From a virus, in IMG/VR virus record IMGVR_UViG_3300035698_001141, positions 1-46,462 of that record: 46,462 bases of DNA; one strand, written 5' to 3'. The notes beneath the pieces were generated by a model. That model worked only from the letters and a program-made list of their open reading frames with translations, made no database searches and was not told where the DNA came from. Positions 29,261 to 38,119 of this stretch are shown in pieces. The first letter of the stretch is position 1. Each line of letters starts with the position of its first letter. The position numbers were made by a program, and so were the translations under genes.

Positions 29261-29534
29261 TGACCAAACCGCCCGCCTCGCACGCATTGAGACCACATTG
29301 GACACGATGAGTGCTGCTATTATTACTCTGACACGAGTTGAAGAACGCGTGTTCGCGCAGTCAAGGCGGATGGACAGTTTCGTGGAAACGCAAAAGGAAC
29401 ACGGCAAACGCATCGCTACCATTGAACCATTGGTCGGATCAAACAAGCAATCACTGCATTTTGCTGAACGGCTATTCTGGATACTTGCAAGTGGCGCTAT
29501 CGCATTTGCGTTCGCCAAAATGAATGGAGCCTAA
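29253..29534 (+). CDS. Coiled-coil protein with C-terminal membrane helix (holin/XhlA-like)
   Basis: The 93-residue protein begins DDQTARLARIETTLDTMSAA and continues as a predicted coiled coil (FVETQKEHGKRIATIEPLVG). A single hydrophobic helix RLFWILASGAIAFAFAKMNG is at the end. This topology is that of haemolysin XhlA-like and related phage lysis accessory proteins. It precedes the muramidase with overlapping ends, so a lysis role is likely. ATG 29253 overlaps the terS stop. Confidence 0.65.
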   Translation: MSDDQTARLARIETTLDTMSAAIITLTRVEERVFAQSRRMDSFVETQKEHGKRIATIEPLVGSNKQSLHFAERLFWILASGAIAFAFAKMNGA

Positions 29535-29535
29535 T

Positions 29536-30162
29536 GTGAAGTACAACTCTGATGAGTCAATCCTATTGATCCTCAAACATGAAGGCGGTTTCGTAGATCA
29601 CCCGCGCGACCCCGGTGGCGCAACGAACCGTGGTGTTACGATTGGCACACTTCGCGGACTTGGTATGGACCTAGACGGTGATGGTGATGTCGACGTATCG
29701 GACCTCAAGCAACTGACCGAAGCGGACGCCGTGAAAGTTTACAAGCGTTTCTATTGGGATAAGGTCGAGGGCGACCTGCTGCCGAGCGGTATCGACTACA
29801 CTGTCGCCGACTTTGCTGTGAACAGTGGCCCCAAGCGAGCGGCGCAACACCTTCAGCGCGCACTTGGCGTGACGGATGACGGTGACATCGGCCCTGTGAC
29901 GATTGAGGCTGCGTTGAACGCAGACCATGTGACGGTAATTGACGCAGTCAATGACAGTCGGTTGCAATTTATGATGCGCTTAAAGATTTGGCCGACGTTC
30001 AAGAATGGATGGTCACGCCGAGTACGGGAAGTTCGCGCGCATTCAACCAGTATGGTGACTTCTGCACGGAAATTGGCACCGATCACCATCGTAAGGCCCA
30101 AACCCCAGCCTACACTGTGGTCATTGATCGTAAGCATGTTAATCCGAGGTAACAAACCATGA
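29536..30162 (+). CDS. Endolysin: N-acetylmuramidase (GH108-like)
   Basis: The roughly 208-residue endolysin has the family 108 signature KHEGGFVDHPRDPGGATNRG near the N-terminus, with the catalytic Glu in HEGG. The fold continues TEADAVKVYKRFYWDKVEGD and DFAVNSGPKRAAQHLQRALG, and the C-terminal part resembles the PG_binding_3 region (WSRRVREVR). It cleaves peptidoglycan glycan strands at lysis. The GTG at 29536 follows GGAG at close spacing; an in-frame ATG at 29524 lacks one. No signal peptide is seen, so export depends on a holin. Confidence 0.87.
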   Translation: MKYNSDESILLILKHEGGFVDHPRDPGGATNRGVTIGTLRGLGMDLDGDGDVDVSDLKQLTEADAVKVYKRFYWDKVEGDLLPSGIDYTVADFAVNSGPKRAAQHLQRALGVTDDGDIGPVTIEAALNADHVTVIDAVNDSRLQFMMRLKIWPTFKNGWSRRVREVRAHSTSMVTSARKLAPITIVRPKPQPTLWSLIVSMLIRGNKP

Positions 30163-30356
30163 AACTAATCCCTGATTGGCGTGACGCGTGGCGGTGGATA
30201 TCAACGTGGGCCTTCATCGCTGCGGGCGCGTTGCAGAGTGCGTGGGTGAGCGTGTCGCCAGACATGCGTGCGTCCATACCCGAAGGCTATGTGTCTTACG
30301 CAACAATGGTCATCGTTGTTGTCGGCGCTGTTGGGCGCATGGTGAACCAGAAATGA
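30159..30356 (+). CDS. Holin-like membrane protein
   Basis: The 65-residue protein (MKLIPDWRDAWRWISTWAFI ...) has two hydrophobic helices, residues about 14-32 and 45-60, and ends GRMVNQK. This is the form of a common phage protein placed between endolysin and spanin genes, known as DUF7940 if my memory is right. It should form the inner-membrane lesion that releases the muramidase. The leader is GAGGTAACAAACC. It overlaps the next start (ATGA). Confidence 0.75.
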   Translation: MKLIPDWRDAWRWISTWAFIAAGALQSAWVSVSPDMRASIPEGYVSYATMVIVVVGAVGRMVNQK

Positions 30357-30568
30357 TCCGCGCGTACTTCACCGCAGGGTTCGCAGCTTTAATCGTGGTG
30401 CTTGGCGCGCTGATCTACCGTCGCGGCGGTGCTGACCAGCGCGCCGATGACGCGTTTGAGGAAGCCGACGAATATCGCACAACACGAAAGGTGATAGACT
30501 ATGCGCTATCTGATGATCTGTCTGATGATGACGTTCTTGACAGCTTGCGGCGACACGCAAAAAAGTGA
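30353..30568 (+). CDS. Inner-membrane spanin (Rz-like)
   Basis: The 71-residue protein starts MIRAYFTAGFAALIVVLGAL, a single N-terminal membrane helix, and continues as a charged, probably helical periplasmic stretch (DQRADDAFEEADEYRTTRKV). It would bridge the periplasm with the lipoprotein encoded in an overlapping frame. The ATG overlaps the holin-like gene stop. It is short for Rz, so the call depends on context. Confidence 0.7.
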   Translation: MIRAYFTAGFAALIVVLGALIYRRGGADQRADDAFEEADEYRTTRKVIDYALSDDLSDDDVLDSLRRHAKK

Positions 30569-30713
30569 CGCCGTACGTGACGGTACAGTGTCCGTGCGAC
30601 AAGAGCATGCCGAAAGCCTGATCAGCGGCACCACAAACGATATGCGTCGGTCTGGTGATCGGTTGCTGACGGCGCTGGCGTGTGGCTGGAACGAACCCGC
30701 GTGCCCAATCTAG
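30501..30713 (+). CDS. Outer-membrane spanin lipoprotein (Rz1-like)
   Basis: The 70-residue protein starts MRYLMICLMMTFLTACGDTQ, a lipoprotein signal with lipobox LTAC (Cys16). The remaining mature part is polar. It starts inside the 30353 gene in a different frame, which is the Rz/Rz1 arrangement. Together the pair would fuse inner and outer membranes at lysis. The overlap and lipobox make the call good even though sequence similarity to lambda Rz1 is low. Confidence 0.75.
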   Translation: MRYLMICLMMTFLTACGDTQKSDAVRDGTVSVRQEHAESLISGTTNDMRRSGDRLLTALACGWNEPACPI

Positions 30714-32530
30714 TCAACGGGGCGATGGCCGTTCTCGCGCCACCGCCCGACATGTCCGTTTCGGAATGGTCCGACAAGCATAGACGCCTGTCGGCTGAAT
30801 CGTCTGCGATGCCCGGACGCTATCGCACCGAGCGCACGGAATACATGCGTGAGCCGATGGAAATGGTCAAAGACCCGCGTGTGAAGCGCGTGACACTGAT
30901 GACGTCAGCACAGGTCGCCAAGTCTACATTCATCGAAAACGTGCTTGGCTATTTCATGCACTCGGACCCATGCCCGATCCTCCATGTGTCACCCACAATT
31001 GAATCGTGCGAAATGTTCTCGAAGGAACGTCTTGCGCCGATGCTTCGCGATTCACCCGTGCTGCGTGGTCTGGTCAAAGATGCCCGCTCGCGCGACAGCG
31101 AGAACACGATACGGAACAAAAAGTTCCCCGGTGGCATGCTGGCGCTGGTCGGTGCTAACGCACCGGCTGGTCTCGCATCGCGCCCGATCCGTGTCGTGCT
31201 GTGTGATGAGGTGGACCGATTTGAGCGCAGCGCGGGCACCGAGGGCGACCCGATCAACCTCGCCGTCAAACGTACCACGACGTTCTGGAACCGTGTGCTT
31301 ATATTTGTCAGCACGCCGGGCAACGAGGGACGATCACGGATCAGTGAGGAATACCAGAAAGGCGACATGCGTCAGCGGCATTGTGCGTGCCCTGAGTGCG
31401 GTGTGTATCAGGTGTTGGTGTGGGCACAGGTCAAGTGGGTCAATGGTGACGCGCTGACAGCACGATACGAGTGCGAGCATTGCGAGGCGCATTGGGATGA
31501 CACGCAGCGCAACGTCGCTGTAAAAGAGGGGCATTGGGTCGCGCAGAAGCCGTTTAACGGCAACGTGTCATATCACCTGTCGCAGCTTTACAGCCCGTTC
31601 GCACCGCTCGCTGACGGTGTGCAAGATTTCCTTGAATCCAAGGGCAACCCCGAACTGATGAAGACGTGGGTCAACACGTTTCTTGGCGAGACGTGGAAAG
31701 AAGCTGGTAAGCGGCTTGAGTGGTCTGACGTTATGGCAAACCGTGATGAATATGTCACACCCATCCCAGAAGACGTGACACTGCTGACCGGATCGGTCGA
31801 CGTACAGGATGACCGCTTCGAGGTTGAGGTGGTTGGGTGGGGCGACGATTACCGTAGCTGGTCCATCGACTATCATGTCATTTATGGCGACCTGTCGGCA
31901 CCTCACGTGTGGCAAGAACTCAGGCAATATCTCAGTCAGGTGCGCGAACACCCGCTTTTTGGCGACATAGGTGTGCGGATGTGGTGCATGGACTCAGGTG
32001 GTCACTTTACGACGTCTGTTTACGACTTTTCGGTGACTGTGCCCAACCTCGTACCAATCAAGGGTGTGGGTGGTCCCGGTAAAGCGATGGTTGGTAAGCC
32101 GTCAAAGAACAACATACGCGGTATCTCTGTGTTCATGCTCGGCGTCGATACGATTAAGGACATCGTTACCGCGCGCATGAAAGCAAAGCGAGTTGACGGC
32201 GTCAGCGAAGCCGGGTTCTGTACGTTTCCCCTGAACGACAAATACAACGAAGATTATTTTCGTGGTCTGACTGCCGAGGAACTTCGAACACGTTTCGTCA
32301 AGGGGTACCGTAAGGAAGAATGGTTCAAGATACGACCTCGTAACGAACCGTTTGACTTGCGCGTATATGCTACGGCGGCACTCGAAATGCTGTCGGTAGA
32401 CCTGAACGCGCAACGTCGCGTTTCGTTGCGTGAAAAGGTAAAGCGTGATATAGAAAAGGTCATGCCGCGCAAGAAAACAACGAAGAAACGACCCGACACG
32501 AGTTGGGTGAATGGATGGCGAAATGATTGA
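30701..32530 (+). CDS. terL: Terminase large subunit (GpA family)
   Basis: The roughly 609-residue packaging motor starts its conserved part at VSEWSDKHRRLSAESSAMPG. The ATPase region has TSAQVAKSTF (a Walker A-like motif of the GpA group) and VVLCDEVDRF (Walker B with the catalytic Glu). It continues with NEGRSRISEEYQKGDMRQRH and CPECGVYQVL, a zinc-ribbon-like element common in GpA, and a nuclease domain with GSVDVQDDRFEVEVVGWG. GpA-type enzymes cut at cos sites. The start is uncertain: GTG 30680, GTG 30701 or ATG 30725 are in frame and none has a strong ribosome site. Confidence 0.92.
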   Translation: MPNLVNGAMAVLAPPPDMSVSEWSDKHRRLSAESSAMPGRYRTERTEYMREPMEMVKDPRVKRVTLMTSAQVAKSTFIENVLGYFMHSDPCPILHVSPTIESCEMFSKERLAPMLRDSPVLRGLVKDARSRDSENTIRNKKFPGGMLALVGANAPAGLASRPIRVVLCDEVDRFERSAGTEGDPINLAVKRTTTFWNRVLIFVSTPGNEGRSRISEEYQKGDMRQRHCACPECGVYQVLVWAQVKWVNGDALTARYECEHCEAHWDDTQRNVAVKEGHWVAQKPFNGNVSYHLSQLYSPFAPLADGVQDFLESKGNPELMKTWVNTFLGETWKEAGKRLEWSDVMANRDEYVTPIPEDVTLLTGSVDVQDDRFEVEVVGWGDDYRSWSIDYHVIYGDLSAPHVWQELRQYLSQVREHPLFGDIGVRMWCMDSGGHFTTSVYDFSVTVPNLVPIKGVGGPGKAMVGKPSKNNIRGISVFMLGVDTIKDIVTARMKAKRVDGVSEAGFCTFPLNDKYNEDYFRGLTAEELRTRFVKGYRKEEWFKIRPRNEPFDLRVYATAALEMLSVDLNAQRRVSLREKVKRDIEKVMPRKKTTKKRPDTSWVNGWRND

Positions 32531-33065
32531 TCCCTTTGCACCGACGTCGACCGAACCTGACACAGTTGTAGCGGGGTCTCACTTCGCATGGTGGCTGATT
32601 TTACCTTTCGATTCTGCTGCCGTTTTGGTCAAATACGCCTTTTTACAAGGCGATACGGCTGCTGAAGTCGTCGGTGTTCACTCAGACAACGCATGGACAT
32701 TCACGCTCGACGGCACATTCACGGCTGCGCTCGCGGCTGGCCGACACCGCTTAGACTTGGTGGTGGTACGCACGTCGGATTCCGCTGAGAAGATTGTGCC
32801 GACGTCAACCATAGTTTGTTTCGCGACGGCTGTTGAACGGACGTCACATTCGCAGATTATGGTCGACAAGATCGAAAGCATTTTGTCGGGTCGCGCGGAT
32901 GACGATGTGAACTCGTACACAATCAAGTCACGGTCGATCACAAAGATGGCCGTGGCTGAACTGATCGAGTGGCGCGAATACTACCTCGCCGAACTCGGTC
33001 GTGAGCCGAACGCAATTACGGGCAAGCGTCCGCAGAAAAATACTCTTAAAGTAGGATTCATTTAA
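32523..33065 (+). CDS. Head-tail connector-like protein (gpW position)
   Basis: The 180-residue protein begins with a beta-rich N-terminal domain (LPFDSAAVLVKYAFLQGDTA). The C-terminal part DDVNSYTIKSRSITKMAVAE, then LIEWREYYLAELGRE, has the pattern of gpW-type proteins or of their phage equivalents. It lies between terL and the portal gene, the position of lambda gpW. It probably completes head filling. The start ATG 32523 overlaps the terL stop. Role from position and pattern. Confidence 0.65.
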   Translation: MIDPFAPTSTEPDTVVAGSHFAWWLILPFDSAAVLVKYAFLQGDTAAEVVGVHSDNAWTFTLDGTFTAALAAGRHRLDLVVVRTSDSAEKIVPTSTIVCFATAVERTSHSQIMVDKIESILSGRADDDVNSYTIKSRSITKMAVAELIEWREYYLAELGREPNAITGKRPQKNTLKVGFI

Positions 33066-34498
33066 TGGCCCAACGCAATTACTCTGCGGCGCAGTCCGTG
33101 GCACGCTACGGTGACTTTGTACGGTCTTCGGGGTCCGCAGATTACGAACTGGTCAACAGCATCGCCGAGGTGCGTCAAAAGACACGCTTTCTAGCGCGTA
33201 ACAGCGGCACGGTAAAACGATATATCCAACTAATGCAGGACAATATCGTCGGCGAAAGCGGCTTCGCATTGCAGGTGCCGAATAACACCCGCGTGGAAAA
33301 TGCGTGGCGCACTTGGTGTGAACATCCGACCGTCGATGGGGTGCAAACGATTGTCGATTTTGAGCGTCAGGCGATTGCCACATGGTGTCGCGACGGTGAG
33401 GTTCTTTTCGAGATTGTCATCAACAGCGCGTTTCCTGACATGATTGCGTTGAACGCCCTAGAACCAGACATGTTGGACGAAACGCTGAACACGACAAACC
33501 CGACAACCAATAACCAGATCAAGATGGGTGTGGAAATCGACGTGCTTGGTCGACCCATTGCATACTGGTTGTTTACAGCTCACCCCGGCGACATGTTGTC
33601 AGGCACACCACGTCAGGCAGATCGCCACCGTCGAGTGCTTGCGCAGCGGATTGTTCATGTATTTGAGCGGCTTCGTCCGGGTCAGACACGCGGCGAACCG
33701 CCCGCCAGTGCTGTCGTCAACCCGATCAAGATGCTGGACGGATACCGCGAAGCTGAGACAATGAACCGTCGGATTGCTGCTGCGATGATGGGGTTCTTCA
33801 GTCGCGACATTCCAAAAACCGAAGGCATTACTGCACTCGCAACACACTCGTCTGGTAATGATGACGCTGACGATGATGAGGAACTTTTCACGATGTCGGT
33901 TGAACCCGGCACGTTAAAGCAACTGCCCGACGGCATGTCGTTCGACAAATTCGATCCGGGCGGCTCACAGACTGATTACGGGCAGTTCGAGGGACAGGTC
34001 AAGAAAGACATCGCGATGGGTCTCGGTATTTCTACATTTGCGCTCGGCATGGAAACTGCCGGTGTGTCGTACTCGACGGGGCGATCCGTGATCCAAGAGG
34101 ATCGCGACTTCTACAAGGGCAAGCAGGGGTTCTTCATTCGCTTGATGATGAAGCCTATTTTCGCACGCTGGTCACTGATGCACATGATGTCGAACGGGTC
34201 GAGTATCGCACCTACGCGGCTCAACGCTACGGTCGGTGATGCCAAGTTCCGTGGGCGCGGCTGGCAGTGGATCGACCCGGCCAAAGACATCAAGGCGAAC
34301 GCCGAGGCGCTTGAGACATACCAGACGTCTTACACACAGATTGCCGCCGCTCGCGGTATGGATGTGAGCGATCTTTTCGCTGAGATTGCTGCTGACCGAA
34401 AGCTGATGGTTAAGTTCGGGTTGAATATTGTTGCTGAAAGTGATATAAATACGCAACAATCTGAGGGTACGGATGACAAAGTCAACGACAACTCGTAG
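33065..34498 (+). CDS. Portal protein (lambda gpB family)
   Basis: The 477-residue protein has the lambda-type portal pattern: RFLARNSGTVKRYIQLMQDN near the N-terminus, NRRIAAAMMGFFSRDIPKTE with the clip region, and GISTFALGMETAGVSYSTGR, followed by VIQEDRDFYKG. It forms the dodecameric DNA channel of the capsid. The start ATG overlaps the upstream stop (TAATG), and the gene overlaps the protease-capsid gene by 26 bases. Confidence 0.9.
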   Translation: MAQRNYSAAQSVARYGDFVRSSGSADYELVNSIAEVRQKTRFLARNSGTVKRYIQLMQDNIVGESGFALQVPNNTRVENAWRTWCEHPTVDGVQTIVDFERQAIATWCRDGEVLFEIVINSAFPDMIALNALEPDMLDETLNTTNPTTNNQIKMGVEIDVLGRPIAYWLFTAHPGDMLSGTPRQADRHRRVLAQRIVHVFERLRPGQTRGEPPASAVVNPIKMLDGYREAETMNRRIAAAMMGFFSRDIPKTEGITALATHSSGNDDADDDEELFTMSVEPGTLKQLPDGMSFDKFDPGGSQTDYGQFEGQVKKDIAMGLGISTFALGMETAGVSYSTGRSVIQEDRDFYKGKQGFFIRLMMKPIFARWSLMHMMSNGSSIAPTRLNATVGDAKFRGRGWQWIDPAKDIKANAEALETYQTSYTQIAAARGMDVSDLFAEIAADRKLMVKFGLNIVAESDINTQQSEGTDDKVNDNS

Positions 34499-36305
34499 CG
34501 CACCACTCGACAAGGCGTCAGTTCGTACTGATTCCGATGGCGCAATTACGTTCCCTCTTTCGTCCACCCATCCGGTACGCACTTATTCTGGCATGGAAAT
34601 CCTCAAGCATTCCGCTGAATGTGTTGATCTGACGTGGCTAAATAGCGGTAACGCACCGCTGTTGGATAGCCACAATCGTCATTCTGTCGCAAACCAGCTT
34701 GGTGTGGTTGAATCGGCGTGGCTTCAGAACGAGCGCGTTTACGTCACCGTTCGGTTTAGTTCGCGCCCTGAAGCACAGTCGCTTCGGCAGGACATTATCG
34801 ACGGCATCGTTCGCAACGTGTCCGTTGGTTACGACATCATAACCGTCACCCGCACTGAGGGTGAGGATGAATATTACGTCACGAAATGGCGACCCACTGA
34901 GGCGTCTTTCACACCTGTCCCCGCTGACATGACTGTCGGCGTGGGGCGTTCTGCTAACCCAAACTGGGAGGCTCACATGCCGCTAGATAACGAACGTCAA
35001 ATGCCCGGTGTGATGACCGACGCAGAACGTGCGACTGCATTTGAAACATCACTGAACGAAATTCGCACACTCTCCGCCGAGCATAATCTGCGCGACGTAG
35101 GCGAAGCGTTTATTGAAGCGCAAATCCGATCTGGCGGCATGCCGTCGATTGAGGTTTTCCGTGGTATCGCCCGTGCACAAATCCCTGAAGAAAATTCGCT
35201 GCGTAACGAAGACATCGGCCTGAACGCCACTGAGACACGCCGGTTCTCTTTGCTCAATATTGCACGTGCAATGCGTGACGGTGCCAGTTCCGCCGACATC
35301 GAAAGCGCGCGGTTTGAGATCGAAGCATGCGATGCTGCTGCCGAGAAATCCGGTAAGGCGTCTAAGGGTAGCTATGTGCTTCCCGCCGAACTGATGCGTT
35401 CGTGGGGTGACTTCGAAATCGACGGTATTCGTTCCGGCGCGATCCGCGCACCGCTCGGTGTGACTGCTGGTGCTGGCGGTACAGCATTGCAAGCCAACCC
35501 GAACATTCAGGACACCTCGCACCTCGCGTCTCGCTTTATCGACAACTTGCGCAACGCGCTTGTGTTGGGTCAGCTTGGTGTGACCATGTTGCCGGGTCTT
35601 GATGGCGACATTGAACTGCCGGGTGGCGATCAGAACTCAGCCGCAGCATGGTTGGGTACTGAAGCCGCAGACGCAGCCGAGACCACACCAACGTTCCGCA
35701 AGATCACCATGACGGTACACGACATCGCTGCGTACACTGACATTACGCGTCGCATGTTGATGCAGTCTACTATCGGCATCGAACAGTATGCTCGTAACCA
35801 GTTGGTGACAGCAATGGCACAGGCGATTGATACCGCTGGTTGGTATGGCGCTGGTACGGGCGGTGTGCCTGAAGGTCTCGCCGAGACTACTGGTATCGGT
35901 TCCGTGACGTTCGCTGCTGCTGTTCCTACACGTGACGAGTTGATCGACATGGACACGCTGATCGGCAACACAAACCAGACAGGTGAACCGTCGTTCGTAT
36001 CCACCACTGCCATGGGCGGCGCGTTGCGCAAAGCCAAGGTAGACGATGGTTCTGGCGTGTTTCTGATGAACCGGTCGAACCAGTTGGAGATTGGTAATCC
36101 GTTCACACGAACCAACCAGATCACAGCCGGTGACGTGTTCGCTGGTGTCTTCGAAGACATGCTAATGGGCTTGTGGGGTGGCTTGGAACTTGACCGTTCG
36201 ACTGAAGCCAAGTTCCTGTCCGGTGGTCTGCGTTTGCGCGCAATCCAGTCGGTCGACTTCGCCGTCGCACGCGTCGGTTCCTTTGTCCTCGGCAACGACG
36301 GCTAA
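34473..36305 (+). CDS. Fused prohead protease and major capsid protein
   Basis: The 610-residue protein combines a HK97-type S78 prohead protease (residues about 25-170) with the capsid subunit (about 300-610). The protease has LLDSHNRHSVANQLG with catalytic His67, and RNVSVGY with Ser117. The capsid part contains ALQANPNIQDTSHLASRFID and QLGVTMLPGLDGDIELPGGD, the usual HK97-fold start. The linker 170-300 could be the scaffolding or delta domain. Self-cleavage would release mature capsid. There is no separate major capsid gene. GAGGGT precedes the ATG. Confidence 0.9.
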   Translation: MTKSTTTRSAPLDKASVRTDSDGAITFPLSSTHPVRTYSGMEILKHSAECVDLTWLNSGNAPLLDSHNRHSVANQLGVVESAWLQNERVYVTVRFSSRPEAQSLRQDIIDGIVRNVSVGYDIITVTRTEGEDEYYVTKWRPTEASFTPVPADMTVGVGRSANPNWEAHMPLDNERQMPGVMTDAERATAFETSLNEIRTLSAEHNLRDVGEAFIEAQIRSGGMPSIEVFRGIARAQIPEENSLRNEDIGLNATETRRFSLLNIARAMRDGASSADIESARFEIEACDAAAEKSGKASKGSYVLPAELMRSWGDFEIDGIRSGAIRAPLGVTAGAGGTALQANPNIQDTSHLASRFIDNLRNALVLGQLGVTMLPGLDGDIELPGGDQNSAAAWLGTEAADAAETTPTFRKITMTVHDIAAYTDITRRMLMQSTIGIEQYARNQLVTAMAQAIDTAGWYGAGTGGVPEGLAETTGIGSVTFAAAVPTRDELIDMDTLIGNTNQTGEPSFVSTTAMGGALRKAKVDDGSGVFLMNRSNQLEIGNPFTRTNQITAGDVFAGVFEDMLMGLWGGLELDRSTEAKFLSGGLRLRAIQSVDFAVARVGSFVLGNDG

Positions 36306-36363
36306 ACAGAAATACGGCGGGGCATGACTGTCCCGCCAATTCCCTTACATAATGGAGGCTCAA

Positions 36364-36606
36364 ATGGCCGCTGAAGATAAATCAATGAAGAACGTCGTGG
36401 CGCTGACTGAATTTCGCATGAGCGGCACCAAAGTCCCCAAGGGCGTGGTCGTCGCAAAGTCGGATTTCCGCAACAAAGGCGATTGGCAGAACCTTTTGCA
36501 CATGACGCCCCCACGTGTCGCGGAAACGTCTGATGCCGTCGGCGCACCGAAGGCTGACAAAGCTGACAAAGCTGACAAAGCTGTAATGCCGGGCGCGACC
36601 AAGTAA
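36364..36606 (+). CDS. Small head-associated protein with ADK repeat
   Basis: The 80-residue protein has a short ordered first part (VVALTEFRMSGTKVPKGVVV). A C-terminal linker with three exact 9-bp repeats GCTGACAAA at 36553-36579 (ADKADKADK) follows. The ATG at 36364 has a strong GGAGG; a longer frame starts at 36352 without one. It follows the capsid gene, so it could be a decoration or head-stabilising protein. No family recognised. Confidence 0.6.
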   Translation: MAAEDKSMKNVVALTEFRMSGTKVPKGVVVAKSDFRNKGDWQNLLHMTPPRVAETSDAVGAPKADKADKADKAVMPGATK

Positions 36607-36920
36607 TGCCTATGCGGTGTCTGGATACCGATCTGGACGCCGTGTTCACCTCGTCAGGTTTTGGCGAGGCGGATAGCACAGTCACGTGGAAAGGTGCGCC
36701 GTTGACCGGCTTCATCTTTGATGACGAGGACGTGCAAGTCGAACTCGGTGAGGGTGTCGGCGAAATCATGCACCAGTCCACTTTGACCGGTCCTTATTTG
36801 CAGGTTGTCGGCATAGCTAATGACGATGACGTGACGGTGGGTGCTGGCACGTTCAAGGTCAAGAACTGGTTGAACGACGGAACTGGTGTGATAGAAATCC
36901 ACATGGAAAAGCAACCATGA
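36606..36920 (+). CDS. Head-tail joining protein (gpFII-like)
   Basis: The 104-residue protein has the build of phage head-tail joining proteins: a start FTSSGFGEADSTVTWKGAPL, IFDDEDVQVELGEGVGEIMH in the middle, and a beta-rich end with GTFKVKNWLNDGTGVIEIHM. It occupies the position of FII in the lambda order. It overlaps both neighbours. Confidence 0.75.
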   Translation: MPMRCLDTDLDAVFTSSGFGEADSTVTWKGAPLTGFIFDDEDVQVELGEGVGEIMHQSTLTGPYLQVVGIANDDDVTVGAGTFKVKNWLNDGTGVIEIHMEKQP

Positions 36921-37366
36921 GTCACGTCCGCACACAGATACGCGAGGCGTTTCGCAATGCGTTCATCAATGGCTTAGACGCCGCTGATTACACGATTTAC
37001 GCGTCACGCAAGTACGCACGCAATCATACACCCGGCAAGGCGTTGGTCGACATACGCATACTCAATGTGAACATTGAGCAACAGACAATGGGTGACGACC
37101 GCTCACACACAGCGTCACTTTATGTCCGCGTACAGCGCAGTGAGACCGAACAAGACTTGGATGATGCGCTTGACGTAGACGAAGTGTTGTTGACGCAAAT
37201 TGTCGAGGCTACGGACTGGACGTCACTTTTAGAGGAAGACCCTGAACTAATGCAGGTAAATTTCTCAGATGACGCTGAAACTGGCGCAACTGTCGGCGCA
37301 ATAATCTTGCGTTTCGACGTCGAATATCGTATCAATAAAACAAATCCTGAAATAGTGAGGAACTAG
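36917..37366 (+). CDS. Tail terminator / minor tail protein (gpU-like)
   Basis: The 149-residue protein (HVRTQIREAFRNAFINGLDA ...) has a helix-strand arrangement with LVDIRILNVNIEQQTMGDDR and a conserved last strand (FDVEYRINKTNPE). This matches phage tail terminators of the gpU group by position and pattern. It lies before the major tail protein. Confidence 0.72.
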   Translation: MSHVRTQIREAFRNAFINGLDAADYTIYASRKYARNHTPGKALVDIRILNVNIEQQTMGDDRSHTASLYVRVQRSETEQDLDDALDVDEVLLTQIVEATDWTSLLEEDPELMQVNFSDDAETGATVGAIILRFDVEYRINKTNPEIVRN

Positions 37367-37368
37367 AC

Positions 37369-37758
37369 ATGTCTACACACAAGGGTAAAGAGGGTGTCGT
37401 CAAGATCGGTAGCGATGCGCTGATCGAACTTCGTTCATTTGAGGTAACAATTACCGCAAATGAGGTCGACACGTCTACAATGGGTTCGGACTGGACCGGT
37501 GTAGACTCCACGCAAAATTCTTGGTCAGTCAGCGCCAACGCGTTCTTTGATCCGGCAGACCCGGCAATCGTGGCGCTCGTTGCTGGCACTAAGGTCGCTG
37601 TCGAACTTTACCCCCTTGGCGACACGACAGGTGTCATTATCCAGTCGGGCAATGCTCTTGTGACGTCCGTTGGTCGCCCACAAGCGCACGACAACGTCAT
37701 CGAATATAACTTTGAGTTGACCGGCGACGGCACACTCACAACAGCCACGGTGTCTTAA
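37369..37758 (+). CDS. Major tail tube protein
   Basis: The 129-residue protein resembles TP901-1-like tail tube subunits. KGKEGVVKIGSDALIELRSF opens the fold, followed by EVTITANEVDTSTMGSDWTG and a beta C-terminus with NVIEYNFELTGDGTLTT. It polymerises into the siphovirus tail tube. It is 129 residues, close to the family norm. It precedes the chaperone genes, as expected. Confidence 0.85.
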   Translation: MSTHKGKEGVVKIGSDALIELRSFEVTITANEVDTSTMGSDWTGVDSTQNSWSVSANAFFDPADPAIVALVAGTKVAVELYPLGDTTGVIIQSGNALVTSVGRPQAHDNVIEYNFELTGDGTLTTATVS

Positions 37759-37759
37759 T

Positions 37760-38119
37760 ATGGGTAAGTTCAAAGACGCGCTTAAATCCGAGATTGCATC
37801 GTATGATGACACCGAATGGAAGGGTAAACTCGGCACACACGACGTCGTGCTTAGCTCCAAGCCACTCACGCCAATGGACATGACGCAAATCTCGCGTAAG
37901 CACCCCAACTTCGCGCAAGCACCGTCGCTTGAGGGCATGGTCGATCTGCTGATCCTAAAGTCGCGCGACGCCAATGACAGCACCGCGTTCGACAAGACTG
38001 ACAAGCCTTTGCTGATGCGATGCGGGACGTCAAAGATCGGCGACATCTTCAGTGGTTTGTTTGGTGATCAAATGGACGAGTACACCGAAGAAGACTTGGA
38101 TGACGCCGTAAAAAACTAG
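37760..38119 (+). CDS. Tail assembly chaperone (gpG-like)
   Basis: The 119-residue protein (GKFKDALKSEIASYDDTEWK, then LGTHDVVLSSKPLTPMDMTQ) ends EDLDDAVKN right at a slippery site. It starts two bases after the tail tube gene stop. In lambda this protein and a frameshift product bind the tape measure and direct tail assembly. It is the unshifted product. Confidence 0.85.
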   Translation: MGKFKDALKSEIASYDDTEWKGKLGTHDVVLSSKPLTPMDMTQISRKHPNFAQAPSLEGMVDLLILKSRDANDSTAFDKTDKPLLMRCGTSKIGDIFSGLFGDQMDEYTEEDLDDAVKN

